DNA of 64,000 nucleotides from NS-11 sp036505795 (GTDB taxonomy: Bacteria > Nitrospirota > Nitrospiria > Nitrospirales > NS-4). Position 1 is the stretch's first letter. Each line of letters opens with the position of its first letter. The stretch is taken from positions 1 through 64,000 of the forward strand of contig DASXSU010000049.1 of the NCBI GenBank assembly GCA_036505795.1, read 5' to 3'. A model generated the notes under the pieces. The model saw only the letters and a program-made list of their open reading frames with translations, searched no databases and was not told the origin of the DNA. The position numbers were made by a program, and so were the translations under genes. This document shows positions 23,720-31,656 of this stretch, piece by piece.

Positions 23720-24555
23720 CTTATCACCACCCCGGCATAGCCGACGACGCGATTCAGATCACCGCTGATTTCAGCAGAAGTGGCATAGCGAATCACATCG
23801 AGATTTTGTGCCCGCAGCAGCCGGGCGGCATGTAACACCGCAGTCGTCGCTCCATAACCGCACATCGTGATGTTTTCCCGTTCGACCGTGCGGTGGAACA
23901 TCTGTTCATCCAGAGTCTTGAGGACATCGAGGGCGACGCGATCTTGACGACGTGCAAAGGCATCGGCTGTGAGGCCTGCTGGCGGCGATTGGCCGAAGCC
24001 TGGACCGCAATGGGTCATGTCGGTGCTGGCGATGAGTATAGGGGGTTCTTCCCGCGCCTTTGCGACCGCCGCGAGCGCGCGGCCAAGCGCCAGGCAGCTT
24101 CGAAGGTCGCGAACACCGACCAGAATCGGCAGGATTTGAATATCAGGACGGCGGGCAAGAAGAAAGGGCAGCTGGACCTCTAAACAGTGCTCATACTGGT
24201 GGGCCAGGTAGTCCGCAGCGGCATCCACGCAAGCGGCAAGGAAATTCTGTGCGAGGTCTTCGACAATCGGCACAAGGCCTCCCGGTACTGCCCAGTCGCC
24301 TTTTGCGTATACCGAAAGCGGCGATCCGTGACCGGTATGGTTGGGCCCTACGAGAATGGCCGTGCGAGGAAAACTCACGCGGCTGTAGACAGCCCCGGCC
24401 ACCTTGCCGGAATACATCAGACCCGCGTGAGGACAGACAATGGCAATGGCGGAAACGGAATTGGCTTGGGGCTCGAGAAGTGATTGGACCTGTTGATGCA
24501 GGCCCTTAGCCGAGGCGTCATAAAAACTGCCGGCGTGCGCAGGTGGACGCGTCAC
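23716..24555 (-). CDS. MEMO/AmmeMemoRadiSam protein B family
   Basis: A 279-residue protein of the MEMO1 family. Candidate metal ligands are His43 (CPHAGLMYSG), His73 (GPNHTGHG) and the Cys in NITMCGYGA near 240; H-x2-EHCLEVQLPFL and STDMTH are also conserved. Human MEMO1 binds metal, and bacterial members often sit with AMMECR1 and radical-SAM genes, which are absent here. The enzyme role is unknown. It starts at a GTG eight bases after the FolB-fusion stop, so it is probably in the same transcript. Confidence 0.92.
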   Translation of the reverse strand: MTRPPAHAGSFYDASAKGLHQQVQSLLEPQANSVSAIAIVCPHAGLMYSGKVAGAVYSRVSFPRTAILVGPNHTGHGSPLSVYAKGDWAVPGGLVPIVEDLAQNFLAACVDAAADYLAHQYEHCLEVQLPFLLARRPDIQILPILVGVRDLRSCLALGRALAAVAKAREEPPILIASTDMTHCGPGFGQSPPAGLTADAFARRQDRVALDVLKTLDEQMFHRTVERENITMCGYGATTAVLHAARLLRAQNLDVIRYATSAEISGDLNRVVGYAGVVIS

Positions 24556-24563
24556 GAGGGCAC

Positions 24564-25469
24564 TCAGGCGGGGCGTTCTGCGACCATGCTCGCGAGAAAA
24601 GGGGCCGGCTCACGCCCCGTTCGATCATGCTGCCCTTCCCGGTACGCGAGGACCCGAAGTCCCGAGAACAGCGAGAGGAGCTCGTTGTGCTCAAGACAGA
24701 ATTCCCGATGGCGCGGATGATTGAAGCGAAGGTGGTTGTCGATCAGAAATGTTTCATACACGACGATGCCGCTAGGTCGAAGTGACTGGATGATCGATGG
24801 AATCAGGTTCCGTTGGAGATAGTAGAAGACAACCACTAGGTCAAAGGTTTCGACCGGAATCGACGGCTCTCGCTCAAGATCGACCACGCGAGTTTTAATG
24901 GAAAGACCGCAAGCCCCCGCCCTGGCGGCCAGCGCCTCCAGGCCTTGCTCATCACGGTCCCACGCATCCACCTCAAAACCTTCCTGGGCAAGATACAGGG
25001 CGTTACGGCCCTGTCCCGCTGCAAGGTCAAGCGCCCGTCCAGTCTTCACGAGAGCCCGGTGCTCGACCAGCCACCATGCCGCAGATTGCTCGCCCCCGTG
25101 GTGACCCGTTAACGACGGCAGGGCGAGCCGCGCGCCGACGGACCCTACGGTGTGATGGATCGGCGGACGTAATTTCCGGACCCACAGTGACACCTGACTG
25201 ACGGGGTATGCTGCCAAAATCGTCTGGGCCAGTCTTTGCCCTAGCGTTTCGATCAGGACGAACTGTTCCCGTTTCGCGATGGTCACAATCGTATCGGCGA
25301 CCGCTGCGTAGTCTACCGTGTCTTTCAGATCGTCTGTGGACGAGGCCCTGGAAAAATCGAGAAACAACTCAATATCGACCGCTAGGGGCTGGGGCGCAGT
25401 CCGCTCCTCTGGCTCTATACCGACGAAGCCTTCAAATTCCAAATGCTCGATCACCAATCGATCAGTCAT
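24564..25469 (-). CDS. Dihydroneopterin aldolase-methyltransferase fusion
   Basis: The ATG at 25469 starts a FolB domain (about 1-118) with residues matching the known active site: Glu22, Tyr54, Glu74 and Lys99. It should cleave 7,8-dihydroneopterin to 6-hydroxymethyl-dihydropterin in folate synthesis. After a short linker, a class I SAM methyltransferase domain follows (about 140-300), with motif I DLAAGQGRNA and the acidic residue in VDAWDRD. The methyltransferase resembles TehB-like small-molecule enzymes; its substrate is unknown. The frame is continuous, with no internal stop or strong internal start. A longer upstream frame is rejected because it lacks family sequence. Confidence 0.88.
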   Translation of the reverse strand: MTDRLVIEHLEFEGFVGIEPEERTAPQPLAVDIELFLDFSRASSTDDLKDTVDYAAVADTIVTIAKREQFVLIETLGQRLAQTILAAYPVSQVSLWVRKLRPPIHHTVGSVGARLALPSLTGHHGGEQSAAWWLVEHRALVKTGRALDLAAGQGRNALYLAQEGFEVDAWDRDEQGLEALAARAGACGLSIKTRVVDLEREPSIPVETFDLVVVFYYLQRNLIPSIIQSLRPSGIVVYETFLIDNHLRFNHPRHREFCLEHNELLSLFSGLRVLAYREGQHDRTGREPAPFLASMVAERPA

Positions 25470-25712
25470 TGCAAGCGCCTGACTTCCTTGAACATGCCGG
25501 TATCTTTTGACAAGCACAGATGGATTGTCAAGGAACGATAACGGCCGGCACGTTCTTTGAACCCATTGGCTCCCCGGCAAGGCAGAACCTGCGACCTGCC
25601 TCGCTCGATCGTGTAGATGCTTGCCTGCCACGATAGCCATTTTTACTTTTATCCCTCGAATCCTCATGAAGGGCCGGGAAGTATTGGCGAAAAGGGTGTC
25701 TGGGTTTGGGGC

Positions 25713-25742
25713 TTGACTTGGATTCTAACGGGCTTTCATAAT
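25713..25742 (+). promoter_or_regulatory. Sigma-70 type promoter of the moa operon
   Basis: TTGACT (25713-25718) and CATAAT (25737-25742) are spaced by 18 bases, about 30 bp before the moaC start. No Moco riboswitch-like structure was recognised between this and the gene. Confidence 0.6.
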
Positions 25743-25774
25743 CAAAAATTCCACCCTTGGGGAGGTGTGGGAGC

Positions 25775-26284
25775 GTGGCGGAGTTCACCCATTTCAATGC
25801 AGCCGGTCGGGCGCGCATGGTGGATGTGTCGGAGAAAGCCGAGACGGCCCGGACGGCTACCGCGCAAGCGCGGGTCCTCATGCAACCCGAGACTCTTGAG
25901 AAGATTCGTCGTGGGAAGATCGCGAAGGGCGATGTATTGGCAGTAGCGCAGACTGCCGGAATTATGGGTGCGAAGCGGACCCCCGATCTTGTCCCCATGT
26001 GCCATCCCCTGTTGATCACCGGCGTCGATATTGATTTCAAAGAGGAACCCCAACCGGATAGCCAAGGTTTATGCAGCATTACCGTCTTAGGGACTGTTAA
26101 AACCACCGGCCAAACGGGCGTTGAGATGGAGGCGATGACGGCGGTTGCCGTAGCGGCGCTCACCATTTATGATATGTGCAAAGCAGTGGACCGGGCCATG
26201 GTCTTTACAGATGTGTGCCTATTGCAAAAGGCGGGCGGTAAATCCGGCCGGTATGTCCGCGATGAAAAGGGTTCAGCATCGTGA
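25775..26284 (+). CDS. moaC: Cyclic pyranopterin monophosphate synthase MoaC
   Basis: It converts the MoaA product 3',8-cH2GTP to cyclic pyranopterin monophosphate, the second reaction of molybdenum cofactor synthesis. At 169 residues from a GTG with GGGAG upstream, it has the N-terminal FNAAGRARMVDVSEK, substrate loop PMCHPL around 75, and the C-terminal signature KAVDRAMVFTDVCLLQKAGGKSG. It is first in the moaC-moaDE-moaA operon. The stop overlaps the next GTG as GTGA. Confidence 0.97.
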   Translation: MAEFTHFNAAGRARMVDVSEKAETARTATAQARVLMQPETLEKIRRGKIAKGDVLAVAQTAGIMGAKRTPDLVPMCHPLLITGVDIDFKEEPQPDSQGLCSITVLGTVKTTGQTGVEMEAMTAVAVAALTIYDMCKAVDRAMVFTDVCLLQKAGGKSGRYVRDEKGSAS

Positions 26285-26967
26285 TCAAGCTTAAGCTCTT
26301 CGGCCTGCTCAAAACTCTTGCGGACAACCAGACCGAGATGTCGGTTCCGTTAGAAGGCGGCAGACAGGTCTCCGACCTGGTCGGGATTCTGGATAAGGAC
26401 TATCCGGCCATGGCCGAGCTCATTCATAAGAAAAAGGTGCTGATTTCTGTTAATCAGGAGATCGCCCATCCAGAAACCGTCATCCAGGAGGGAGATGAGG
26501 TGGCGCTGCTGCCTCCTTTCGCCGGCGGGACTCCGTGTGATGACGAGGAATTTGTCCGAGTTCAGGCCGAGGACTTTTCCATTGACGCCGAGCTTGCCCG
26601 GATTCGCGCGCGCTCCACGCGGATCGGCGGCATTGCAATTTTCTTGGGCACCGCACGGGATCGATCTAAAGGGCGGGATGTGAGCGGGATTAAGTTTGAG
26701 TACTACGAAGGGATGGCTCAGAAGAAGCTTCGTGAGATCCGCGAACGTGCGCTCAAGGATTTCGACGTGATCGACGTGCTGATCGTCCACCGATACGGCG
26801 ACATCGATATTGGACGGAACATCGTCCTGGTGATTGCGGCGGCCGAGCATCGGGCTGAGGCGTTCCGGGCGTGCAAATGGAGTATCGATGAACTGAAACA
26901 GATCACGCCGATCTGGAAGCAGGAGACGACTCCGGAAGGCGAAATCTGGGTAGAGGAGCATCCATGA
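26281..26967 (+). CDS. MoaD-MoaE fusion (molybdopterin synthase)
   Basis: Both subunits of molybdopterin synthase lie in one 228-residue chain. Residues 1-83 are a ubiquitin-like MoaD ending in Gly82-Gly83 (PPFAGG). Residues about 90-226 are MoaE, including GGIAIFLGTARD, YEGMAQKKLREI and the catalytic-side Lys in HRAEAFRACKW. MoaD must carry a free C-terminal thiocarboxylate on its GG, so the fusion should need cleavage after Gly83, as reported for the mycobacterial MoaX. It starts with GTGA coupling to moaC and ends with ATGA coupling to moaA. Confidence 0.93.
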   Translation: MIKLKLFGLLKTLADNQTEMSVPLEGGRQVSDLVGILDKDYPAMAELIHKKKVLISVNQEIAHPETVIQEGDEVALLPPFAGGTPCDDEEFVRVQAEDFSIDAELARIRARSTRIGGIAIFLGTARDRSKGRDVSGIKFEYYEGMAQKKLREIRERALKDFDVIDVLIVHRYGDIDIGRNIVLVIAAAEHRAEAFRACKWSIDELKQITPIWKQETTPEGEIWVEEHP

Positions 26968-28016
26968 GTTCGACGCCCATGCCTGACGTAAAGGATGTCT
27001 TCGGGCGACCGCTGCGCAGCCTGCGACTGTCCGTCACGGACCGATGCAACCTGCGATGCAAATATTGCATGCCGGAGGACGAGTACGCCTGGTTGCCCCG
27101 TGAGACGCTGCTCACGTTTGAGGAAATGAACAGGCTCACCCAGATTTTCACCGAACTCGGCGTGGACAAGGTCCGGCTGACCGGCGGCGAGCCGCTTTTG
27201 CGCAAGGATCTTGCGACGTTGATGCGACTGTTGTTGCAGAACTCCCGGATTTTAGACCTCGCGCTGACGACGAACGGGATCTTGCTGGCCGAACAGGCGC
27301 AGGCCTTCTACGACGCCGGTTTACATCGCATTACCGTGAGCTTGGACACGCTGAAAGCCGAGCGCTTTAAGGCTCTGACGAAACGAGACACGCACCGCCA
27401 AGTGCTCGAGGGCATTGAGGCTGTCGGACGGGTGGGATTTACCGGCCTGAAACTGGACACGGTCGCCATCCGGGGTTTCAATGATGATGAATTAGTGGAC
27501 CTGATCGAGTATGGGAAGCGCGTTCGGGGAGAGGTCCGCTTCATTGAATATATGGACGTCGGAGGGGCGACGGAATGGTCCATGGAAAAGGTCCTGTCCC
27601 GCGCGATGATTCTTGACGCGCTTGGGCGACACTACGGCAGCATCGAGCCCGTTCTGGAAGAGAGCTCCGCGCCGGCTCAACGGTTTCTTCTTCCTGACGG
27701 CACGACCTTCGGGATCATCCCCTCAACCACCACACCGTTCTGCTCCACCTGTGATCGCAGCCGTCTCACCGCCGATGGCATGTGGTATCTGTGCCTGTAC
27801 GCCAAAGATGGAATCGATTTACGCCAACCCCTGCGAGCCGGGGCTTCGCCCGATGACATCAAAGACCTCATCCGTTCGGTCTGGCAGGGCCGGAAAGATC
27901 GAGGTGCCGAGGAGCGCAAAGCTCTTGAGCGCTTCGGCAGGCGGGAAGAGCGGCTGATCGAAATCGAACGGCTTCGTCGGGATCCACACCTCGAGATGCA
28001 TGCCAGAGGGGGATGA
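26964..28016 (+). CDS. moaA: GTP 3',8-cyclase MoaA
   Basis: A radical SAM enzyme starting molybdenum cofactor synthesis from GTP. At 350 residues it has the SAM cluster Cys28-x3-Cys32-x2-Cys35 (CNLRCKYC), the second cluster in FCSTCDRSRLTADGMWYLCLY, LTGGEPLLRKD near residue 72, and the C-terminal Gly-Gly needed for activity. It overlaps moaDE by ATGA and completes a three-gene Moco operon. The Ni/Co permease gene follows after 18 bp. Confidence 0.97.
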   Translation: MSSTPMPDVKDVFGRPLRSLRLSVTDRCNLRCKYCMPEDEYAWLPRETLLTFEEMNRLTQIFTELGVDKVRLTGGEPLLRKDLATLMRLLLQNSRILDLALTTNGILLAEQAQAFYDAGLHRITVSLDTLKAERFKALTKRDTHRQVLEGIEAVGRVGFTGLKLDTVAIRGFNDDELVDLIEYGKRVRGEVRFIEYMDVGGATEWSMEKVLSRAMILDALGRHYGSIEPVLEESSAPAQRFLLPDGTTFGIIPSTTTPFCSTCDRSRLTADGMWYLCLYAKDGIDLRQPLRAGASPDDIKDLIRSVWQGRKDRGAEERKALERFGRREERLIEIERLRRDPHLEMHARGG

Positions 28017-28034
28017 CGGGCCACCGTCCGTCTC

Positions 28035-28733
28035 ATGCTTGAATCCCACCTGCTCTCCCTTCTTTTCCTGGGTTTTCTCCTGGGCATCAGACACGCGTTG
28101 GACGCCGACCATGTTGTGGCGATCCTGACCATCGCGACGGAGAATCAGTCCGTGTGGCGCTCCTCTCTCATTGGATTTTGCTGGGGCGTGGGGCATACCC
28201 TTATCTTACTGCTGGTTGGAGCAGGCGTCCTGCTCTTCAAAGTGACAATTCCGTCGGCGTGGGAAAAAGCGTTCGAGGCGGGTGTGGGAGTGATGCTTCT
28301 TGGCCTGGGGGTGTCCGTGGCGGTCACGCTGTGGCGAGAGCGCATCCATCTGCACACGCACCGGCATGATGCCGGCGAGCAGCACCGCCATTTCCATTCG
28401 CATCGCCATGGCGCCCAGCATGATCATCTCCATCGATTTCGCTTGGAGTACAAATCACTATTCGTAGGCATGGTGCATGGGCTTGCTGGTAGCGCGGCCC
28501 TGCTCATTCTCGTGCTTGCAACGGTATCTTCCTTAGAATCCGGCATTCTCTACATCCTGGTCTTTGGCAGCGGATCCATACTCGGGATGGTCCTCTTAGC
28601 GACGGCCATGAGCATTCCCTTCACGATGAGCGCAGAGAAGATGGCGCGCGTCCATCAAGCATTGCGCGCAACCGCCGCCCTCGTGAGCATTGTGCTGGGG
28701 AGCCGCATCCTCTTCGAATGGCTGGTGGTGTGA
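28035..28733 (+). CDS. Nickel/cobalt permease-like membrane protein
   Basis: A 232-residue polytopic protein with about six membrane segments. The first carries GIRHALDADHV (His20 to His26), the metal signature of NiCoT and related permeases. A cytoplasmic or periplasmic loop around 108-140 is extremely His-rich (HLHTHRHDAGEQHRHFHSHRH). Likely substrates are Ni2+ or Co2+, by uptake or by export as in RcnA/UreH-like proteins. It is placed directly behind the Moco genes but has no evident link to molybdenum. Coupling to moaA is possible. Confidence 0.88.
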   Translation: MLESHLLSLLFLGFLLGIRHALDADHVVAILTIATENQSVWRSSLIGFCWGVGHTLILLLVGAGVLLFKVTIPSAWEKAFEAGVGVMLLGLGVSVAVTLWRERIHLHTHRHDAGEQHRHFHSHRHGAQHDHLHRFRLEYKSLFVGMVHGLAGSAALLILVLATVSSLESGILYILVFGSGSILGMVLLATAMSIPFTMSAEKMARVHQALRATAALVSIVLGSRILFEWLVV

Positions 28734-28743
28734 GGGTGTTCGA

Positions 28744-28772
28744 TTGACTTACGGCGGTGTTTTGTCTAGGCT
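28744..28772 (+). promoter_or_regulatory. Possible promoter of cNMP-binding/phosphodiesterase genes
   Basis: TTGACT (28744-28749) and TAGGCT (28767-28772) are spaced by 17 bases. The -10 is weak. It would give a leader of about 115 bases before the gene at 28896. Confidence 0.35.
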
Positions 28773-28895
28773 GAACTCTGATGAAGGCTCTGCAGAACCG
28801 CCTGCATCCATTGTCGGTCTCCTCGGGAATTTTCTCACCTCCGGACTGGCGTTTCGTAAAAACGACAGCTGTGCGACAATCCGGCATCATAAATT

Positions 28896-29855
28896 ATGGC
28901 GAATAAAAAAGACCGGCTCACAAGCGAGTTAAGCAAGTACGTTGGCTTGGGCCAATGGGCGAAAGCGGTTCAGGCCCTGGAATCCTTGATCCAGCTTGAG
29001 CCGGCCAATCCGCATTATTTTCTCCGCATGGGGGATTATTCGTCGAAGGCCGGTAACAAAGCGGGGGCGATCAAGCACTATTATCAAGCGGCGGACATCT
29101 ATACGAAGGCCGGATTTATGGTCAAGGCCATCGCCACGTACAAAATGATTCTCAAGATCGCGCCCGGCGAAACGCAGGCCGCAGCTCGTATAAAGTCGGT
29201 CAATACGGTGTCCGGCGGCATCGTCTTCGATGCCGGGGTTTCAGAATCTCCGCAGACATTAAATGAAAGCCCAGATTCTCCGGCGATTGCGGAGTATGAA
29301 CCAGAGAGGGTGGTGCCTGCCGAAGAGGCGTTTTCCCCCTTGTCTGAGGCTCTCAAGGACAATCTTGAACTCGGCGATCCTGCTGGTCCAGTGACTTCCC
29401 TGCCATCCTCCGCGTCGGCAAAACCTATCGCTGTGATGAACCTGACGGAAAAGAGAAATATCGACCAACTCTTCGCCAACTTTACTCAAGAAGAATTCGG
29501 AGCCATTGTGGAGAAGCTGGAACCGATGGAGTTTATGGATGGGGAACGGATCATCGCCGAAGGCGATCAGGGAAACGGCATGTACCTGATCACGCGTGGC
29601 AGCGGCAAAGTGGTGCAGGACCACAAAGGAGAGGAAGCGGAGTTGTGTGAGCTCGGAGAAGGCGAATTCTTTGGCGATCTCTCGCTGACCACCGGGTCAC
29701 GGAGCGCATCGGTTTTTGCCAAAGGTGAAACGGAAGTCTTGCACCTCAAATCTTCGGACCTCTTGCAGGTGATCAAGCAGTACCCGCGACTGGAAAGCGT
29801 CCTCGAGCAATTCGCCTGCGCGATGCGTACAAAGATGCGAGCTCTGCCTGAGTAA
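28896..29855 (+). CDS. TPR plus cyclic-nucleotide-binding protein
   Basis: A 319-residue cytoplasmic protein. Residues 1-105 form TPR-like helices (LIQLEPANPHYFLRMGDYSSKAG, then AIATYKMILKIAPGE), followed by an acidic, Ser/Pro-rich linker. Residues about 190-315 form a CRP-like cyclic-nucleotide-binding domain with GDQGNGMYLITRGSGKV and the phosphate-binding cassette GEGEFFGDLSLTTGSRSASV. The cassette has Asp for the usual Glu before the helix but keeps Arg. There is no DNA-binding domain, so output is by protein contact. It is followed by a phosphodiesterase-like gene. Confidence 0.88.
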   Translation: MANKKDRLTSELSKYVGLGQWAKAVQALESLIQLEPANPHYFLRMGDYSSKAGNKAGAIKHYYQAADIYTKAGFMVKAIATYKMILKIAPGETQAAARIKSVNTVSGGIVFDAGVSESPQTLNESPDSPAIAEYEPERVVPAEEAFSPLSEALKDNLELGDPAGPVTSLPSSASAKPIAVMNLTEKRNIDQLFANFTQEEFGAIVEKLEPMEFMDGERIIAEGDQGNGMYLITRGSGKVVQDHKGEEAELCELGEGEFFGDLSLTTGSRSASVFAKGETEVLHLKSSDLLQVIKQYPRLESVLEQFACAMRTKMRALPE

Positions 29856-29896
29856 TTACGATCTTGATCTCAAGCGGGGCCTGCGGAGACTGTTGA

Positions 29897-30691
29897 ATGA
29901 TCATTCGAATTCTTGGATGCCATGGCTCCGAGTTGCTCACGCGCGACGCCCAGGGAAGGTCTCACGAATGCAAGGCATGCGGGTTTTTAGTGAACGACAC
30001 ATGCATGGTGGATGCCGGGTCGATTGCCGGCAGCTTACACGAGCCCGAGCAGGACAAAATCCGAAACGTGCTGCTCTCGCATGCCCATTTCGATCACATT
30101 AAAGGTGTGCCCCTTCTTGCCGACAATATGGTCGGACGGACGCACGGAGCCCCGATCAGCGTCTGGGGCCTACCCGAAGTCCTGCATATCGTGCGTCGGC
30201 ATATTTTTAATGACGAGGTCTATCCGGACTTCAGTCGATTGCCTACCGTGAAGGACGCGCCGCTGGTGTTCCAACCATTTGTCGATGAAAAGCCTGTCCA
30301 ATTTGATGGCCTTGAAGTCGTCGCGGTGCGAGTGGATCACACGGTTCCCGCGGTGGGTTTTCTCGTTCGGGACGCGGAGGCCGCGTTTTTGTATAGCGGC
30401 GATACCGGGCCAACCCGTCGCATCTGGGAGGTGGCGAAGCAGGAACGCCGTTTAAAGGCGGCCTTCATCGAAACTTCTTTTCCAAATGACCACAAAGAGC
30501 TCGCCAAGGCCAGCGGCCACCTGACTCCAGAAATGCTGCATCCCGAGATCCTGAAACTCGGTCGACCCGACGTCCCCATATACATTTATCATCTCAAGCC
30601 CTCTTTCCGGGATCGCATACGGGAGGATCTTGAAGCCCTACGCCTGCCGAACCTCCAGGTCCTGGAGGAAGGCCAGACGATTACCCTGTAA
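29897..30691 (+). CDS. Metallo-beta-lactamase fold hydrolase, class II cNMP phosphodiesterase-like
   Basis: A 264-residue MBL-fold protein with the metal motif His62-x-His64-x-Asp66-His67 (SHAHFDHIKGVPLLADN), a distal His in VRVDHTVPAVGF, Asp in YSGDTGPT and a C-terminal His in YIYHLKPS. The sequence after HxHxDH fits class II cyclic-nucleotide phosphodiesterases better than RNase Z. The expected reaction is hydrolysis of cAMP or cGMP. The adjacent upstream gene encodes a cNMP-binding protein, which strengthens this reading. It is followed after two bases by accD. Confidence 0.82.
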   Translation: MIIRILGCHGSELLTRDAQGRSHECKACGFLVNDTCMVDAGSIAGSLHEPEQDKIRNVLLSHAHFDHIKGVPLLADNMVGRTHGAPISVWGLPEVLHIVRRHIFNDEVYPDFSRLPTVKDAPLVFQPFVDEKPVQFDGLEVVAVRVDHTVPAVGFLVRDAEAAFLYSGDTGPTRRIWEVAKQERRLKAAFIETSFPNDHKELAKASGHLTPEMLHPEILKLGRPDVPIYIYHLKPSFRDRIREDLEALRLPNLQVLEEGQTITL

Positions 30692-30693
30692 GC

Positions 30694-31563
30694 ATGGCTT
30701 GGTTTAAAAAGGAGCGGCAACCATCCGGCAGTGACGGGAAAAAACCGGCTGGCTCCGAGGGGTTATGGCTGAAATGCAACAATTGCCGGGAAATCATCTA
30801 TCGAAAGGAAGTTGAGCGCAACGCGAAGGTCTGCCCGAAATGCGAATACCATTTTCCGATCTCCGTTGAAGACCGAATCGAGCTCCTCCTTGACCTCGGC
30901 ACCTTCCGAGAGTGGGACCGTGACATAGCCCCCGCCGATCCGCTTCATTTCAAGGACACGCGCCGCTACCGAGACCGCCTGGTCGATAGCCAGGAACGCA
31001 CAGGAAAAAAAGATGCCCTCGTGATAGGCGAAGGCCGCATTAATGGAGCGCGTCTGGCCTTAGGAGTATTTCACTTTGCCTTTATGGGGGGAAGTATGGG
31101 CTCGGTGGTGGGGGAAAAGGTGATTCTGGCCGCCGATCGCGCCTTACAGGAGCGGATCCCTTTGGTGCTGGTCACGACCTCGGGCGGCGCCCGCATGCAG
31201 GAGGGCATCTTCTCCCTCATGCAAATGGCAAAGACCGCCGCGGCGATGGGACGTCTTGCGGATGCCCGGGTACCGTACATCTCGATTTTGGCGGATCCCA
31301 CCTTCGGCGGGGTGACGGCGAGCTTTGCGATGTTGGGCGACGTGATTTTGGCTGAGCCCAAAGCGCTCATTGGCTTCGCCGGTCCGCGCGTGATCGAGCA
31401 GACCATCCGGCAACAGCTTCCGAAGGAATTTCAGCGCGCCGAATTTCTCTTGGAGCACGGCATCATTGATCTGATTGTCCCTCGCAAGAGGCTGAAGGAG
31501 ACCGTTTCCGATCTCATCGGATTTTTTCGCTCGGATTCAGAGAAGCTTGCCCGCTCGCGCTGA
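30694..31563 (+). CDS. accD: Acetyl-CoA carboxylase carboxyltransferase subunit beta
   Basis: With AccA it transfers CO2 from carboxybiotin to acetyl-CoA, the first step of fatty acid synthesis. At 289 residues it has an N-terminal zinc ribbon with Cys28, Cys31, Cys47 and Cys50, then the crotonase-type carboxyltransferase core with TSGGARMQEG and FGGVTASFAMLGD. Length and motifs are standard. The start is two bases after the phosphodiesterase stop, so it is in the same transcript. Confidence 0.97.
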   Translation: MAWFKKERQPSGSDGKKPAGSEGLWLKCNNCREIIYRKEVERNAKVCPKCEYHFPISVEDRIELLLDLGTFREWDRDIAPADPLHFKDTRRYRDRLVDSQERTGKKDALVIGEGRINGARLALGVFHFAFMGGSMGSVVGEKVILAADRALQERIPLVLVTTSGGARMQEGIFSLMQMAKTAAAMGRLADARVPYISILADPTFGGVTASFAMLGDVILAEPKALIGFAGPRVIEQTIRQQLPKEFQRAEFLLEHGIIDLIVPRKRLKETVSDLIGFFRSDSEKLARSR

Positions 31564-31656
31564 CGTCGCCGTGTGAAGCTCTCACCAGAGAGTTGCAGCC
31601 CCTCCTCCTTTTGTGATAGAAGCGCTTCGCTTTCACCCCCCGGATGGCCTTAGCCT

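Noticed and set aside
28781..28906. 41-codon frame overlapping the start of the cNMP-binding gene
   Set aside because: It has no ribosome site, and its sequence looks random; kept only as a remote leader possibility.
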